A program made the translations under genes and the position numbers. The notes beneath the pieces were generated by a model that saw only the letters and a list, made by a program, of their open reading frames with translations, made no database searches and was not told the origin of the DNA. Source: Archangiaceae bacterium (lineage in GTDB: Bacteria > Myxococcota > Myxococcia > Myxococcales > Myxococcaceae). From it: a DNA stretch of 64,000 nt. The stretch spans positions 588,916 through 652,915 of the forward strand of contig JADJNS010000006.1 of assembly GCA_016714225.1 (NCBI GenBank), read 5' to 3'. Positions 54,658 through 63,726 of this stretch are shown in pieces; the stretch's first letter is position 1, and the number at the start of each line of letters is the position of its first letter.

Positions 54658-57225
54658 TTGCTCTGGCTCGTACCGCTGATCGCCATCTCGGGCCTCACCC
54701 AGGCGCCCGAGCTGTCGTCGCCCGCCGACATCGTCTACCCGGCCGACGCGGCCGACGCGGGCGTGCAGGGCACGGTGGTGCTGCAGGTCGACCTGGGCCC
54801 CGACGGCAAGGTGATGAGCGCGAGCGTCGCCACCTCGAGCGGCAGCGACGCGCTCGACCAGGCGGCGCTCGACGGGGTGAAGCGCTTCGTCTTCCGCCCC
54901 GCCGAGATCGACGGTGTGCCCGCCGCGGTGCGCCTCGAGTACGCCTACCACTTCGAGCTCAAGCCAGAGGTTCAGCCCGCCGATGCCGGGCCGCTCGACG
55001 CCGGGCCACCCCAGGTGAACCTCTCGGGCACCCTGAACGCGATGGGCACGCGCGAGCCGATCGCCTTTGCGCTGGTCTCGGCCGGCGAGGCGGAGGCACA
55101 GAGCGACGAAGCGGGGCGCTTCGCGCTGAGCGTGCCTGAGGGGCCGCTGCGCGTGCGGGTGAGCGCTGCCGGCTTCTCGCGCTTCGAGTCCGACGAGACG
55201 GTGGTCGAGGGCGAGCGCACCGAGGTGACGTATTACCTGCACCCCGACGGCGCCGCTCCCGAGACGGTGGTGCGGGCCGAGCGGCAGCGCGAGGTGGCGC
55301 AGGTGAAGCTCACCCGCGCCGAGGCGCGCTACGTGCCCGGGGTCGGCAACGACGGCCTCAAGGTGCTGCAGAACCTGCCCGGCATCTCGCGCTCGCCGTT
55401 CAGCACCGGCTTCCTGATCGTCCGCGGCAGCAAGGCGTGGGACTCGCGCGTCTACGTCGACGACATCCAGATTCCGCAGCTGTTTCACTTCGGAGGGCTG
55501 AACGCGACGGTCAACTCCGAGCTGGTCGAGACCATCGCCTTTCAGCCCGGCAACTTCAGCGCCTCGCACGGCCGCAGCATCGGCGGCCTGGTGCTGCTCG
55601 ACCTGAAGACGCCGTCGCGCAGCGGCACCCACGGCTACTTCGACCTGTCGTTCTTCGACGTCTCGGTGATGGTCGAGTCCGAGGTGAGCGAGAAGTGGAG
55701 CGTCGCCGCCAGCGCGCGCCGCGGCCTGGTCGACGCCACGCTGCCGTTCGCGCTCAACACCTTCGCGCCGTCGCTGGCGAGCCAGGTCGGCATCGCGGTG
55801 GCCCCGGTCTACTGGGACTACAGCGTGCGCGCCGAGCGCAAGGGCGAGGGCACCAATCGGGTGTTCATCTCGCTCTACGGGGCGTCCGACGCGTGGGCGT
55901 TCGTGCGGCCGATTCCCTTTCTCGACCCCGACAGCGAGGGCAACCAGGGCACCTTCGGCCGCTCGCAGCTGTTCAACCGGCTGACCGTCGGCGTCGATCA
56001 CCAGCTCGCGCCGAAGGTGAAGCTCTACTCGCGCAACTCGGTGGGCTTCGACCGCACCGTGCTGAGCGGCGCGACCACCGACATCACGTACCAGAACGAC
56101 TCGTTTCCCATTCAGCTGCGCGAGCGGGTGACGGTCGAGCTGCTCGGCGGCAAGCTGCTGCTCAACGCCGGCCTCGACCTCTTGATGGAGCCGCTGCGCA
56201 CCGACGCGCAGGCGCCGCCGCCGTTCAAGGCCAACCAGGTGCCCGACCCGTACGTCGAGCGGCGGCTGCTGGCCGACCACTCGAGCACCTTTCACTTTCA
56301 GCCCGGCCTGTTCGTCGAAGCGGCGTGGAAGCCGACCGCGTCGCTCGAGCTGGCGGGCTCGCTGCGCGGCGACTACGAGTCGACCATGAACCGCGCCTGG
56401 GCCGACCCCCGGCTGGCGCTGTTCTTCTCGCCCCTCGAGCGGCTGACGGTGAAGGCCGCGGCGGGGCTCTTTCACCAGCCGCCCGACTACCGCGCCGGGC
56501 TGCTGTCGCCGGTGTTCGGCAACCCCGATCTGTTGCCCGAGGCCGGCGCGCACTTCATGGCGGGCGCCGAGGTGCGCCTCACCGACGCGCTGGGGCTCGA
56601 CGTGCAGGGCTACTACAAGCACTTCTTTCACCAGGCCAGGCAGACGCTGGCGTCGGGCATCGGCAGCGACGTGAACATTCCCGGCGCCGAGGCCGAGTAC
56701 ACCAGCCTGGGCTACGGGCGCGCCTACGGCGTCGAGCTGCTCTTGCGCCACAAGTTCAGCCACAACTTCTTCGGGTGGGTGGCGTACTCGTTCTCGCGGT
56801 TCGAGCGCGACTACTACGGCGGCGTGGTCTACGCGCCGGGCCCGCTCGATCAGCCGCACAACCTGATCGCGGTGGCGAGCTACCGGCTGCCGTTCGACTT
56901 CGTGGTGGGCGCGCGGGTGCGCTGGGCGAGCGGCCTGTTGGTCACGCCCATCGTCGCCGCGCTCTACGATACCAACGGCAACTACTACTACCCGCTGCCC
57001 GGGCTGCCCTGGAGCCGGCGCCTGCCCGACTACTTCGCGTTGGATCTGCGGGTCGACAAGCGCTTCGTGTTCCAGAGCTTCGTGCTGGCGCTGTACCTCG
57101 ACGTGCAGAACGTCACCAACCACCAGAACGTCGAGGGCGTGTTCTACAACTTCGACTACAGCCAGAAGCAGTACGTGTATGGGCAGCCGGTGCTGCCGTC
57201 GTTGGGCCTGAGGGCGGAGTTCTAG
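54658..57225 (+). CDS. TonB-dependent receptor with N-terminal TonB-like domain
   Basis: An 855-residue protein from TTG 54658. After a short hydrophobic signal (LWLVPLIAISGLTQA) residues ~20-105 form a TonB C-terminal-like domain (GVQGTVVLQVDLGPDGKVMS, AALDGVKRFVFRPAEIDGVP). A carboxypeptidase-like regulatory domain follows (residues ~115-200), then the plug (NDGLKVLQNLPGISRSPFST, RVYVDDIQIPQLFHFGG) and a 22-strand barrel with the final aromatic VLPSLGLRAEF. The cargo is unknown. The downstream lipoprotein starts at the very next base after its stop, so the two are co-transcribed and probably work together. Confidence 0.88.
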   Translation: MLWLVPLIAISGLTQAPELSSPADIVYPADAADAGVQGTVVLQVDLGPDGKVMSASVATSSGSDALDQAALDGVKRFVFRPAEIDGVPAAVRLEYAYHFELKPEVQPADAGPLDAGPPQVNLSGTLNAMGTREPIAFALVSAGEAEAQSDEAGRFALSVPEGPLRVRVSAAGFSRFESDETVVEGERTEVTYYLHPDGAAPETVVRAERQREVAQVKLTRAEARYVPGVGNDGLKVLQNLPGISRSPFSTGFLIVRGSKAWDSRVYVDDIQIPQLFHFGGLNATVNSELVETIAFQPGNFSASHGRSIGGLVLLDLKTPSRSGTHGYFDLSFFDVSVMVESEVSEKWSVAASARRGLVDATLPFALNTFAPSLASQVGIAVAPVYWDYSVRAERKGEGTNRVFISLYGASDAWAFVRPIPFLDPDSEGNQGTFGRSQLFNRLTVGVDHQLAPKVKLYSRNSVGFDRTVLSGATTDITYQNDSFPIQLRERVTVELLGGKLLLNAGLDLLMEPLRTDAQAPPPFKANQVPDPYVERRLLADHSSTFHFQPGLFVEAAWKPTASLELAGSLRGDYESTMNRAWADPRLALFFSPLERLTVKAAAGLFHQPPDYRAGLLSPVFGNPDLLPEAGAHFMAGAEVRLTDALGLDVQGYYKHFFHQARQTLASGIGSDVNIPGAEAEYTSLGYGRAYGVELLLRHKFSHNFFGWVAYSFSRFERDYYGGVVYAPGPLDQPHNLIAVASYRLPFDFVVGARVRWASGLLVTPIVAALYDTNGNYYYPLPGLPWSRRLPDYFALDLRVDKRFVFQSFVLALYLDVQNVTNHQNVEGVFYNFDYSQKQYVYGQPVLPSLGLRAEF

Positions 57226-58413
57226 ATGACGCGGCGCGTGCTCTTCTTGCTCTGTCTGGCCGGGTGCTCGCCCCAGCTCAAGCCCGAGACGCTGGTCGAC
57301 GCGCTGCGGGTGCTGGCGATCACCGCCGAGCCTCCCGAGGTGGCGCCGGGCCAGAGCGCGGCGCTCAACGTGCTGCAGTTGGATCCCTCTCGCCCCGGCG
57401 GCAAGACCACGGTGATCTGGGTCGGCTGCGAGCCCGACCCGTTCGGCCTGGGCCGCAGCGCGTGCAACGACACCAGCGCGCTCTTGCAGCCGACCTCGTT
57501 CACCACCTTCCCCGAAGGGGTGCGCATCTTGGGCATCGGCAACAAGGCCAACTACGCCTCGGCGTCGACGCTGTTCGCGCCGATCGGGGCCGACGACCCC
57601 AACCGCTTCAACGGGGTGGTGGGCCCGGTGCTGGCGGTGGTGATCGCCGAAGAAATCGACCCCACCTCGACGAACGAAGAGCTCAGAGACCTCTTCCACC
57701 GCATCGAGACGCAGGAAGTGCAGAGCGTGTTCGCGCTGAGCCGCATCACCGTCAGCGAGAAGCCGAGCAAGAACCAGAACCCGCACCTCACCGGCCTGGT
57801 GGTCGATGGCACGCCGCTGCCGCAGAACGGCACCCTCACCGCCGAGCCCGGAGCCTCGCTGACGCTGCACGTCACCGCCGGCGACGCCGAGACGTACCCG
57901 GTGAAGCTGCCCGAGGGTGAAGAGCAGCGCACCGAGCAGCTGGTGGGCGCCTGGTACTCGTCGGCGGGGCGCTTCAGCCTCGAGCGGTTCGACCTCGCGG
58001 GCGAAGAAGACACCGTGTTCACCGCCCCGGGCGCGGCCGACATTCCCGAAGACCCGGTGCCGTCGCGGCGGCAGGGCACCCTCTGGCTGGTGCTGCGCGA
58101 CGGGCGCGGGGGCCAGTCGTTCAGCACCGTGCCGTTCTTCGTCTGCGACGACTCGCTGCCAGAGCCGAAGCCGGCGTCGGTGATGTCTCCCACCAGCGAG
58201 GGCGAGCTGGTGCGGGTGCGCGGCGCGAACATGGCTTCGGTGGTCGACGTGACGGTGAACGGCGTGGCGCTGCCGCGCGGCGCGTACTCACCGGTGGCCG
58301 ACGCGTTTCTGGGTGAGGTGCCGGCGGGGCTGGCGCCGGGGCGCTACAAGCTCGGCTTCGTCACCAAGAAGTGCACCACGCTCGAGAGCGAGCTCGAGCT
58401 CGTCGTTCCGTAG
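57226..58413 (+). CDS. Lipoprotein coupled to the TonB-dependent receptor
   Basis: A 395-residue lipoprotein. Lipobox LCLAGC at about residue 14; then Ig-like beta regions (AEPPEVAPGQSAALNVL, LTAEPGASLTLHVTAGDAET, VRVRGANMASVVDVTVNG), and a Cys pair in the middle (WVGCEPDPF, SACNDT). ATG follows the receptor TAG directly, with no gap. I do not recognise the family; a surface partner of the receptor is inferred from position only. Confidence 0.8.
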   Translation: MTRRVLFLLCLAGCSPQLKPETLVDALRVLAITAEPPEVAPGQSAALNVLQLDPSRPGGKTTVIWVGCEPDPFGLGRSACNDTSALLQPTSFTTFPEGVRILGIGNKANYASASTLFAPIGADDPNRFNGVVGPVLAVVIAEEIDPTSTNEELRDLFHRIETQEVQSVFALSRITVSEKPSKNQNPHLTGLVVDGTPLPQNGTLTAEPGASLTLHVTAGDAETYPVKLPEGEEQRTEQLVGAWYSSAGRFSLERFDLAGEEDTVFTAPGAADIPEDPVPSRRQGTLWLVLRDGRGGQSFSTVPFFVCDDSLPEPKPASVMSPTSEGELVRVRGANMASVVDVTVNGVALPRGAYSPVADAFLGEVPAGLAPGRYKLGFVTKKCTTLESELELVVP

Positions 58414-58618
58414 AGCCGGGTCACGTGCGCAGCGCCTCGCGCCACAGCGCGACGGTCGCGTGGGGCCGCTGGCGGGTCACTTCGCAGATCGGGGCAGCCT
58501 GATCGCCAAGATTGCCTCGATCGCGGTCGGTGCCCCCGTCACGGGAGCTTTCCTGACGGTGGGCGGACTCCTCTTCTACTCGGACCCAGTTCACTCCGAA
58601 TTGAGCTGCCGACCGGGT

Positions 58619-58640
58619 GCGCGCTTCAAGTGAAGCGCGC
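58619..58640. repeat. 22-bp palindrome
   Basis: GCGCGCTTCA at 58619-58628, AG, then TGAAGCGCGC at 58631-58640. A perfect 10-bp inverted repeat with a 2-nt centre, in the gene-free gap. Confidence 0.6.
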
Positions 58641-58770
58641 GTGCCCCGATTTCGAGCGGCAACGAGGCAACGAGACCTGCGCTGAGGCCGCTCGGCTTCG
58701 GCCGAGGCGGAATCGGCCCGAGGGGAGCCTGAAGGGGGGCGGAGGGGGGAATCTTGAAACTTGTTGGGTA

Positions 58771-58816
58771 CCAGATTCCGTTTTCAAGGGCGCGAAACCA
58801 CGCGTGCGGAATCTGG
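58771..58816. repeat. 10-bp inverted repeat with GATTCC motifs
   Basis: CCAGATTCCG at 58771-58780 and CGGAATCTGG at 58807-58816. Further GATTCC copies follow at about 58817 and 58841. The cluster of related half-sites suggests an intergenic repeat family. Confidence 0.55.
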
Positions 58817-59175
58817 ATTCCGGAGTCCGACAATCACCCGATTCCGCGGGCGTCTACCCCCGAGGTACCTCCGGCCGGTTTCCCGTGCGCTGAGAGGTTC
58901 GGCCAAGACAAGCTCCCGTGCGGCTCCGGGCCGATCTGCTTCGCCGGGCGGCGTCGCAAGTCCTCGCCAGGCCACGCGGCATGCCGTCGGCCTTGCTCCT
59001 TGCGCGGCTCGCACCTCGGCCGTTCGCAAAGGTCCGCTTGTTCTGGCCGACCCTCTGAGGGAATCGGGCGCGTCGCCCGTCGACGCTCGGGCTTCGACCC
59101 GGCATGCCTCGGGTGAGCGACGTGATCGCGGCGCCGCTCACCAGACCGTGCCCGCTGCCGCCGAATCGGTCTCGC

Positions 59176-61059
59176 TCAGTCGGTGACCGCGTCGAGGTAC
59201 ACGGTGCCGCGCCAGGTGCCCTGCGCGGTGAGCTCGATGCCGAGCTGCACCAGCGACACCGAGGTGGCCGGCACGGTGACGCCGAGCGTGTTCCACGCGC
59301 CCCTGGTCAGGGTCGAGCCCGAGGCCCACGCGCCCGTCCACTTCCACGTGCCGGTCTCCATCACGTAGGGCTGCACCGAGGCGAGCTGCGCGTCCGACGG
59401 CACCCACAGCCTGAACGTCACCTTCTTGCCCCCGCCGATGGGCGGGCTGGCGACCTGGGGCGACACCGTCGACGAGGTCACGTTCACCGCGAGCGACTTC
59501 GTGCCGCTGTAGGCCCGGGTGCTGCTGCTCGAGGCGTTCAGCCAGCCCTGCGCACCGCTCTCGAAGTCGTACCGAATCACCGCCGCGCCGGTGACGGTCA
59601 GCGTCGCGGCCGCGTCGCTCCACGTGAGCGTGGCGCCGGCCGCATCGAACGCGCCGGCCTTCACCGTGTACGTGCCGGGCGTGGTCGAGCTGAACGTCAG
59701 CGCGCAGGTCGCCACCGCGGTGCAGGTCTCCTGCGAGAGCAGCCCGGTGGTGCCGTGCACCTCGACCCGCATCGACGCGGGCACTGGGCCGGTGACGTTG
59801 GCGGTCACGGTGGTGCCGCTCACCGCCGCGCTCACGCCCCAGACCGGCGGCGGTGGCGGGGGAGGGGGCGTGGTACCGCCGCCGCGCGGCACGGCGAGGC
59901 CGCCCGCGCGCAAGAACGGGCCGGCGTTGTTCTTGAGGTAGTCGCCGTCGGTCTCGTGGGTCGCCTGGCAGCCTTCACCCGCGCCGAACAGCAGCTAGAT
60001 GACCCCCGAGGTGGCGAACTTCTCGCGGTGCGCGGCCGCGCCGGGCCCGAAGAAGTACTCCGAGCGGAAGTCGCGGTAGCCCGAGAGCTGCCCGCTGGTG
60101 CGGCACACGTTCAGCTGCGCGCTGGTGCCTTCGGGAATCTGCCAGAGCACCCAGCGCTTGTTGGCCTTCAGGTTCCACAGCCGCAGCCACTCGGCGTAGC
60201 GGTTGAAGCTGGTCGAGTTGATGGGCGCCGAGTCGGCCGGGTCCCACCAGCGGCTGACGCTCGAGCCCACCACCAGCCGGTAGTAGTCGGCGTCGCGATC
60301 GAGCGGGTCGGTGACCAGCACGTCGTACTGCTGCAGGCCCATGCCAGAGAGAAAGGCGTACGCCTGGTCGACGTGCGCCTGCAGCGAGACGTCGGGCGAG
60401 GCGTTGATGAGCTCGTAGCCCGTCGTCCACGCCGAGACGTGCATGCCGAGCATCACCTTCGAGGCGCCCACCGCGTCGCGCAGCTTCACGTAAGCCTGGC
60501 CGTAGCCGCCCACGGTGTTGGGCAGCCCGGCCAGCTCGGGCAGCCCGGTCGACGCCACCGCCGCCGGTGCGTTGAAGTTGCCGTGCGTCTGCGTCTCGAG
60601 CAGCCCGCTGAAGTCACCCTCGACCAGCACCAGCACCGGCGCGTCGAAGTCTTTCGCGCGCTGCATCAGCAGCTTGAAGTCAGAGAAGTAGCTCTTCATG
60701 GTGGTGGCGTTCTGAATCTTGGTCGACGCCTGGGCCTCGCCGCCGCCGGGCTCGTCGTTGAGCTGGTAGAAGGGCAGTACCGGCAGCGCGCCCTGCGCCT
60801 GGCATTCGCGCATATAGCTGAGCGCGTAGCTGCCGTCGGCGGGGCTCCAGCCCCAGTTGTTCACCCAGCCTTTGACCAGGTAGCGGTACCGCGCGTCCCA
60901 CGGCGCGCCGCTGTTCTTCATCCACGTCTTGCCGTTCTCTTCTTTGAGGCCCACCGAGAGCCGCGCGGGCATGCCGGCCGGCACCGTGCCGGCGGGGTTG
61001 TCGACCGCGGCGAAAGCAGCGGCCGAGGTGAGGGCGAGTACAGCAGCGAGGGTTCGCAT
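59176..61059 (-). pseudogene. Secreted glycosidase-like protein with C-terminal binding module, internal stop
   Basis: The 5' part (59995-61059) codes for a signal peptide (RTLAAVLALTSAAAFA) and a barrel-like domain (YLVKGWVNNWGWSPADGSYA, VLPFYQLNDEPGGGEAQAST, LVLVEGDFSGLLET, LGMHVSAWTTGYELI). TAG at 59997-59995 interrupts the frame, and the same frame continues LLFGAGEGCQATHETDGDYL, a Pro-rich linker and a beta-sandwich module (IRYDFESGAQGWLNASSSST) to 59176. Without the stop the protein would be 627 residues. The first part resembles secreted glycoside-hydrolase-like proteins of related bacteria and the last a carbohydrate-binding module, but I cannot give a family. A base error or a true nonsense mutation are both possible. 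Confidence 0.65.
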
Positions 61060-61322
61060 CCGGTACAGCTCCGTTTTGAGTTCGCGCGGGCGGCCCTACC
61101 GAGAGGGCGCATCGAGGTGGGCCGGCCGGCTTTGGGGGGACCCCTGGGTTACCGGCCGGTGCCCGGCGGATCAATGGGGGGAAATGCCCATCGCCCGGGC
61201 GCAGGCACCCGCCGCCGCCACACCGCCCACCCTCTCGCCCCAGGCCGTGCATCGAAGCCCCACTCGCCGCGAAAAACCGGCCGATCGCACCCGCGCACAG
61301 TAGGCTGACGGGTGCTCCCCCC

Positions 61323-62834
61323 GTGTCGACCGAAGACGACTTCGCAGACCTCACCGGCAAACGAATCGGCGACTACGACATGGTCGCCCGCATCGGCATC
61401 GGCGGCATGGGGGTGGTCTACGAGGGCAAGCACCCGCTGATCGGCAAGCGGGTGGCGGTGAAGTTTCTGCTCCCCTCGCTCTCGAAAGACAAAGAGCTGG
61501 TGGCGCGCTTCGTCGCCGAGGCTCGGGCGGTGAACGCCATTCGCCACCGCGGCATCGTCGACATCTTCAACTTCGGGGTGACCGAAGACGGCACCCAGTA
61601 CTTCGTGATGGAGTTTCTCGAGGGGCGCGCCTTCGACCAGGTGATCTCCAACGAGGCGCCGATGCACCCGGCGCTCGCCCTGCGGTACCTCGAAGAGATA
61701 CTCGACGCGCTGCAGGCCGCCCACGCTGCGGGCGTCATTCACCGCGACATCAAGCCCAGCAACATCTTCCTGGTCGAGACCGGCCGCACCCGCCCGTACG
61801 TGAAGCTGCTCGACTTCGGCATCGCCAAGGTCAACGCGCCCAAGAGCGGCAGCACGCCGCAGACCCGCCAGTCGGTGGTGATCGGCACCCCCGAGTACAT
61901 CGCGCCCGAGCAGGCGCAGGGCCGCTCGATCAGCGCCGCCACCGACCTCTACGCCATCGGCTGCATGGCCTTCGAGATGCTCACCGGGCGCCTGCCGTTT
62001 CGCGGCGAGAACCCGCTCGACACCATGTTCAAGCACGTCGTCGACCCCACTCCGCGGGTGAAGGGCTTCGTGCCCGACGTGCCCCCCGCGCTCGACGAGC
62101 TGGTGTGGTCGCTGATGCAGAAGCGCCCCGAAGATCGCCCCAGCAACACCGCCGACGTGCTCGCCGCGGTGCAGGCGATGCGCGGGGGCGGCGCGACCCT
62201 CGACGCCTCGCAGGGCGTGCCGTCGTACAGCCCCGGCACCACGCCGACTGGAGAGCTGCGCCTCGACAAGACGGTGCCGTCGCGACCGCTGCCGCTGGTG
62301 CAGGTCGACACCGAGTCGATGCGCGCGGCGGTCAAACCCTCGCGCGTGCCGTTCATCGCGGTGGGTCTCATCGCGCTGGTCGCCATCGGGGTGTCGGTGT
62401 TCGCGCTCACCCGGCCCTCGCCCAACACCAGCACCGGGCTGGTGGTGCCGCCGCCGCCCACCCTGGCCACGCCCGATGCATCGGCGCTCGCGGTGGCGCC
62501 GGCGCCGCCAGCGCCCCAGGCCGACCCGGCGCCGGTCGACGCGGGCCCCGTCGCAGTCGCTGCGGCGCCGACACCGGCGCCGGCACCGGCTCCGGCACCG
62601 GCTCCGGCACCGGCTCCGGTTCGCCGTGGCACCAGCGCTGCGATGCTGAAGGGCCGCCTGGCGATGCTCGAGAAGCGGCTCGAGCAGCGCGAAGCGGCGC
62701 GCGGCGAAGCCCTGCCGGTGCTGCGCTCGTTCTTGAAGCAGGCCCGCACCGACGCCGCGAAGGCGGGCTCCGATGCCGACCGGCGCGAGGTCTGGCTGTT
62801 CCTCGACGACGTGGCCCGGCAGATCGACCGGTAG
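61323..62834 (+). CDS. Eukaryote-like Ser/Thr protein kinase, membrane-anchored
   Basis: GTG 61323. The 503-residue protein has a full kinase domain (residues ~15-275): G-rich loop IGIGGMGVVYEGK, K47 in AVKFL, catalytic D142 in HRDIKPSN, DFG in LLDFGIAK, and GTPEYIAPEQAQG. After a linker there is one transmembrane helix (VPFIAVGLIALVAIGVSVFAL, ~343-363), then a long Ala/Pro low-complexity tract including repeated Ala-Pro pairs at about 62570-62620, and a C-terminal coiled-coil-like domain. Such kinases are common in myxobacteria. The next two genes follow closely and may be partners. Confidence 0.92.
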   Translation: MSTEDDFADLTGKRIGDYDMVARIGIGGMGVVYEGKHPLIGKRVAVKFLLPSLSKDKELVARFVAEARAVNAIRHRGIVDIFNFGVTEDGTQYFVMEFLEGRAFDQVISNEAPMHPALALRYLEEILDALQAAHAAGVIHRDIKPSNIFLVETGRTRPYVKLLDFGIAKVNAPKSGSTPQTRQSVVIGTPEYIAPEQAQGRSISAATDLYAIGCMAFEMLTGRLPFRGENPLDTMFKHVVDPTPRVKGFVPDVPPALDELVWSLMQKRPEDRPSNTADVLAAVQAMRGGGATLDASQGVPSYSPGTTPTGELRLDKTVPSRPLPLVQVDTESMRAAVKPSRVPFIAVGLIALVAIGVSVFALTRPSPNTSTGLVVPPPPTLATPDASALAVAPAPPAPQADPAPVDAGPVAVAAAPTPAPAPAPAPAPAPAPVRRGTSAAMLKGRLAMLEKRLEQREAARGEALPVLRSFLKQARTDAAKAGSDADRREVWLFLDDVARQIDR

Positions 62835-62848
62835 TACAGTGCCCGCGC

Positions 62849-63721
62849 CTGATCACCTCACTTCTCCTGTTCGCCCTGGCGCAGGCGCCCTCCGACGTGC
62901 CGGTGGCGATCGTGGTGTCGAGCCGTCGCGACGCCGACAAGCTGGCCCTCGGCGTGACCGAGCAGCTCAAGGCCGCGCTGGCCGCGCAGGGCATCACCGC
63001 CACCTCTGACTCCGAGTCGGTCGAGCGGTTGAAGAAGCTGGGCGGCGTCGAGCCGCGCGCCTGCGATGGAGCGCGCCTGTGCCTGCAGAAGCTCGCGCAG
63101 CTGCTGCAGGGCGTGGTGGTCGGCGTCGACGTCAGCCGCGCCGGGCGCCTCACCGCCGGCCACGTCGAGGCGGTGGCCTTCGATCGGGTCGAGTCGCTCG
63201 CGGTCGACGACATCACCTCTGACGCGAAGCAGTGGAGCGCGAAGTCGAACGAAGCCGCCAAGGCCTTCGCCGAGAAGCTCAAGGCCCCGGTGAGGGCGCT
63301 GAGCGACGCCCGCCGCGTGAAGAGCCCGCCCAAGGCCGCCGAGAACGAGCTCAAGACCACTCCCGCGCTCGACGCGCCGCGCGAGGCCACCGTGGTGCCC
63401 GAGCCGCCGCCCACGCCGCCGCCGGCCATCGAAGCGGTCACCGTCAGCAAGAAGGCGTCGGGCACCGGCCCCCTGCCGTTCATCACCACCGGCGCAGCGG
63501 TGGTCGCGGCGGGCGCCGGCATCTTGTGCCTCGTGCTCGGCTTCTCCGACCGCAGCACCTACTTCCAGAGCATCTCCGGCGGCATGGCCAGCTCGCTCAC
63601 CGATGCCCAGCTGCAGAACCTCGCCTACCAGTCGAACCTGCGCATCGGCCTGGGCGGCGGCCTGCTCGGCCTCGCGGGCGCGCTCGGCATCACTTCGGCG
63701 CTGCTGTTCATGAAGGAGTAG
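62849..63721 (+). CDS. Secreted or membrane protein downstream of the kinase
   Basis: The frame codes for a signal-like start (LITSLLLFALAQA) and SDVPVAIVVSSRRDADKLAL, a domain of the kind that detects or counts components (ITATSDSESVERLKKLGG), Cys pair (RACDGARLCLQ), and two C-terminal hydrophobic segments (ITTGAAVVAAGAGILCLVLG; LGGGLLGLAGALGITSALLF). No ATG/GTG/TTG precedes the signal; the only candidate is CTG 62849, or the true start is lost to an error. The first standard start would be inside the domain. Function unknown. Confidence 0.65.
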   Translation: MITSLLLFALAQAPSDVPVAIVVSSRRDADKLALGVTEQLKAALAAQGITATSDSESVERLKKLGGVEPRACDGARLCLQKLAQLLQGVVVGVDVSRAGRLTAGHVEAVAFDRVESLAVDDITSDAKQWSAKSNEAAKAFAEKLKAPVRALSDARRVKSPPKAAENELKTTPALDAPREATVVPEPPPTPPPAIEAVTVSKKASGTGPLPFITTGAAVVAAGAGILCLVLGFSDRSTYFQSISGGMASSLTDAQLQNLAYQSNLRIGLGGGLLGLAGALGITSALLFMKE

Positions 63722-63726
63722 ACCGC

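Larger units (their letters stand above)
58414..59175. other. Gene-free 760-bp gap with palindromes
   Basis: No frame here codes for a credible protein; all open frames are short, Arg/Pro-rich and lack ribosome-binding sites. The stretch has visibly different composition (A/T-richer near 58740-58860) and several inverted repeats. It may be a remnant of a mobile or repeat element; no transposase trace is visible. Confidence 0.45.

Noticed and set aside
20386..59997. Recoding of TAG as a sense codon
   Set aside because: In-frame TAG occurs at 21457, near 29790 and at 59995, but TAG is also the normal stop of hxsA, the TonB-dependent receptor and other intact genes here.
59104..61308. A 734-codon + strand frame across the glycosidase-like gene
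   Set aside because: Composition is His/Arg/Val-rich with no motif; it is antisense to the secreted protein with a signal peptide.
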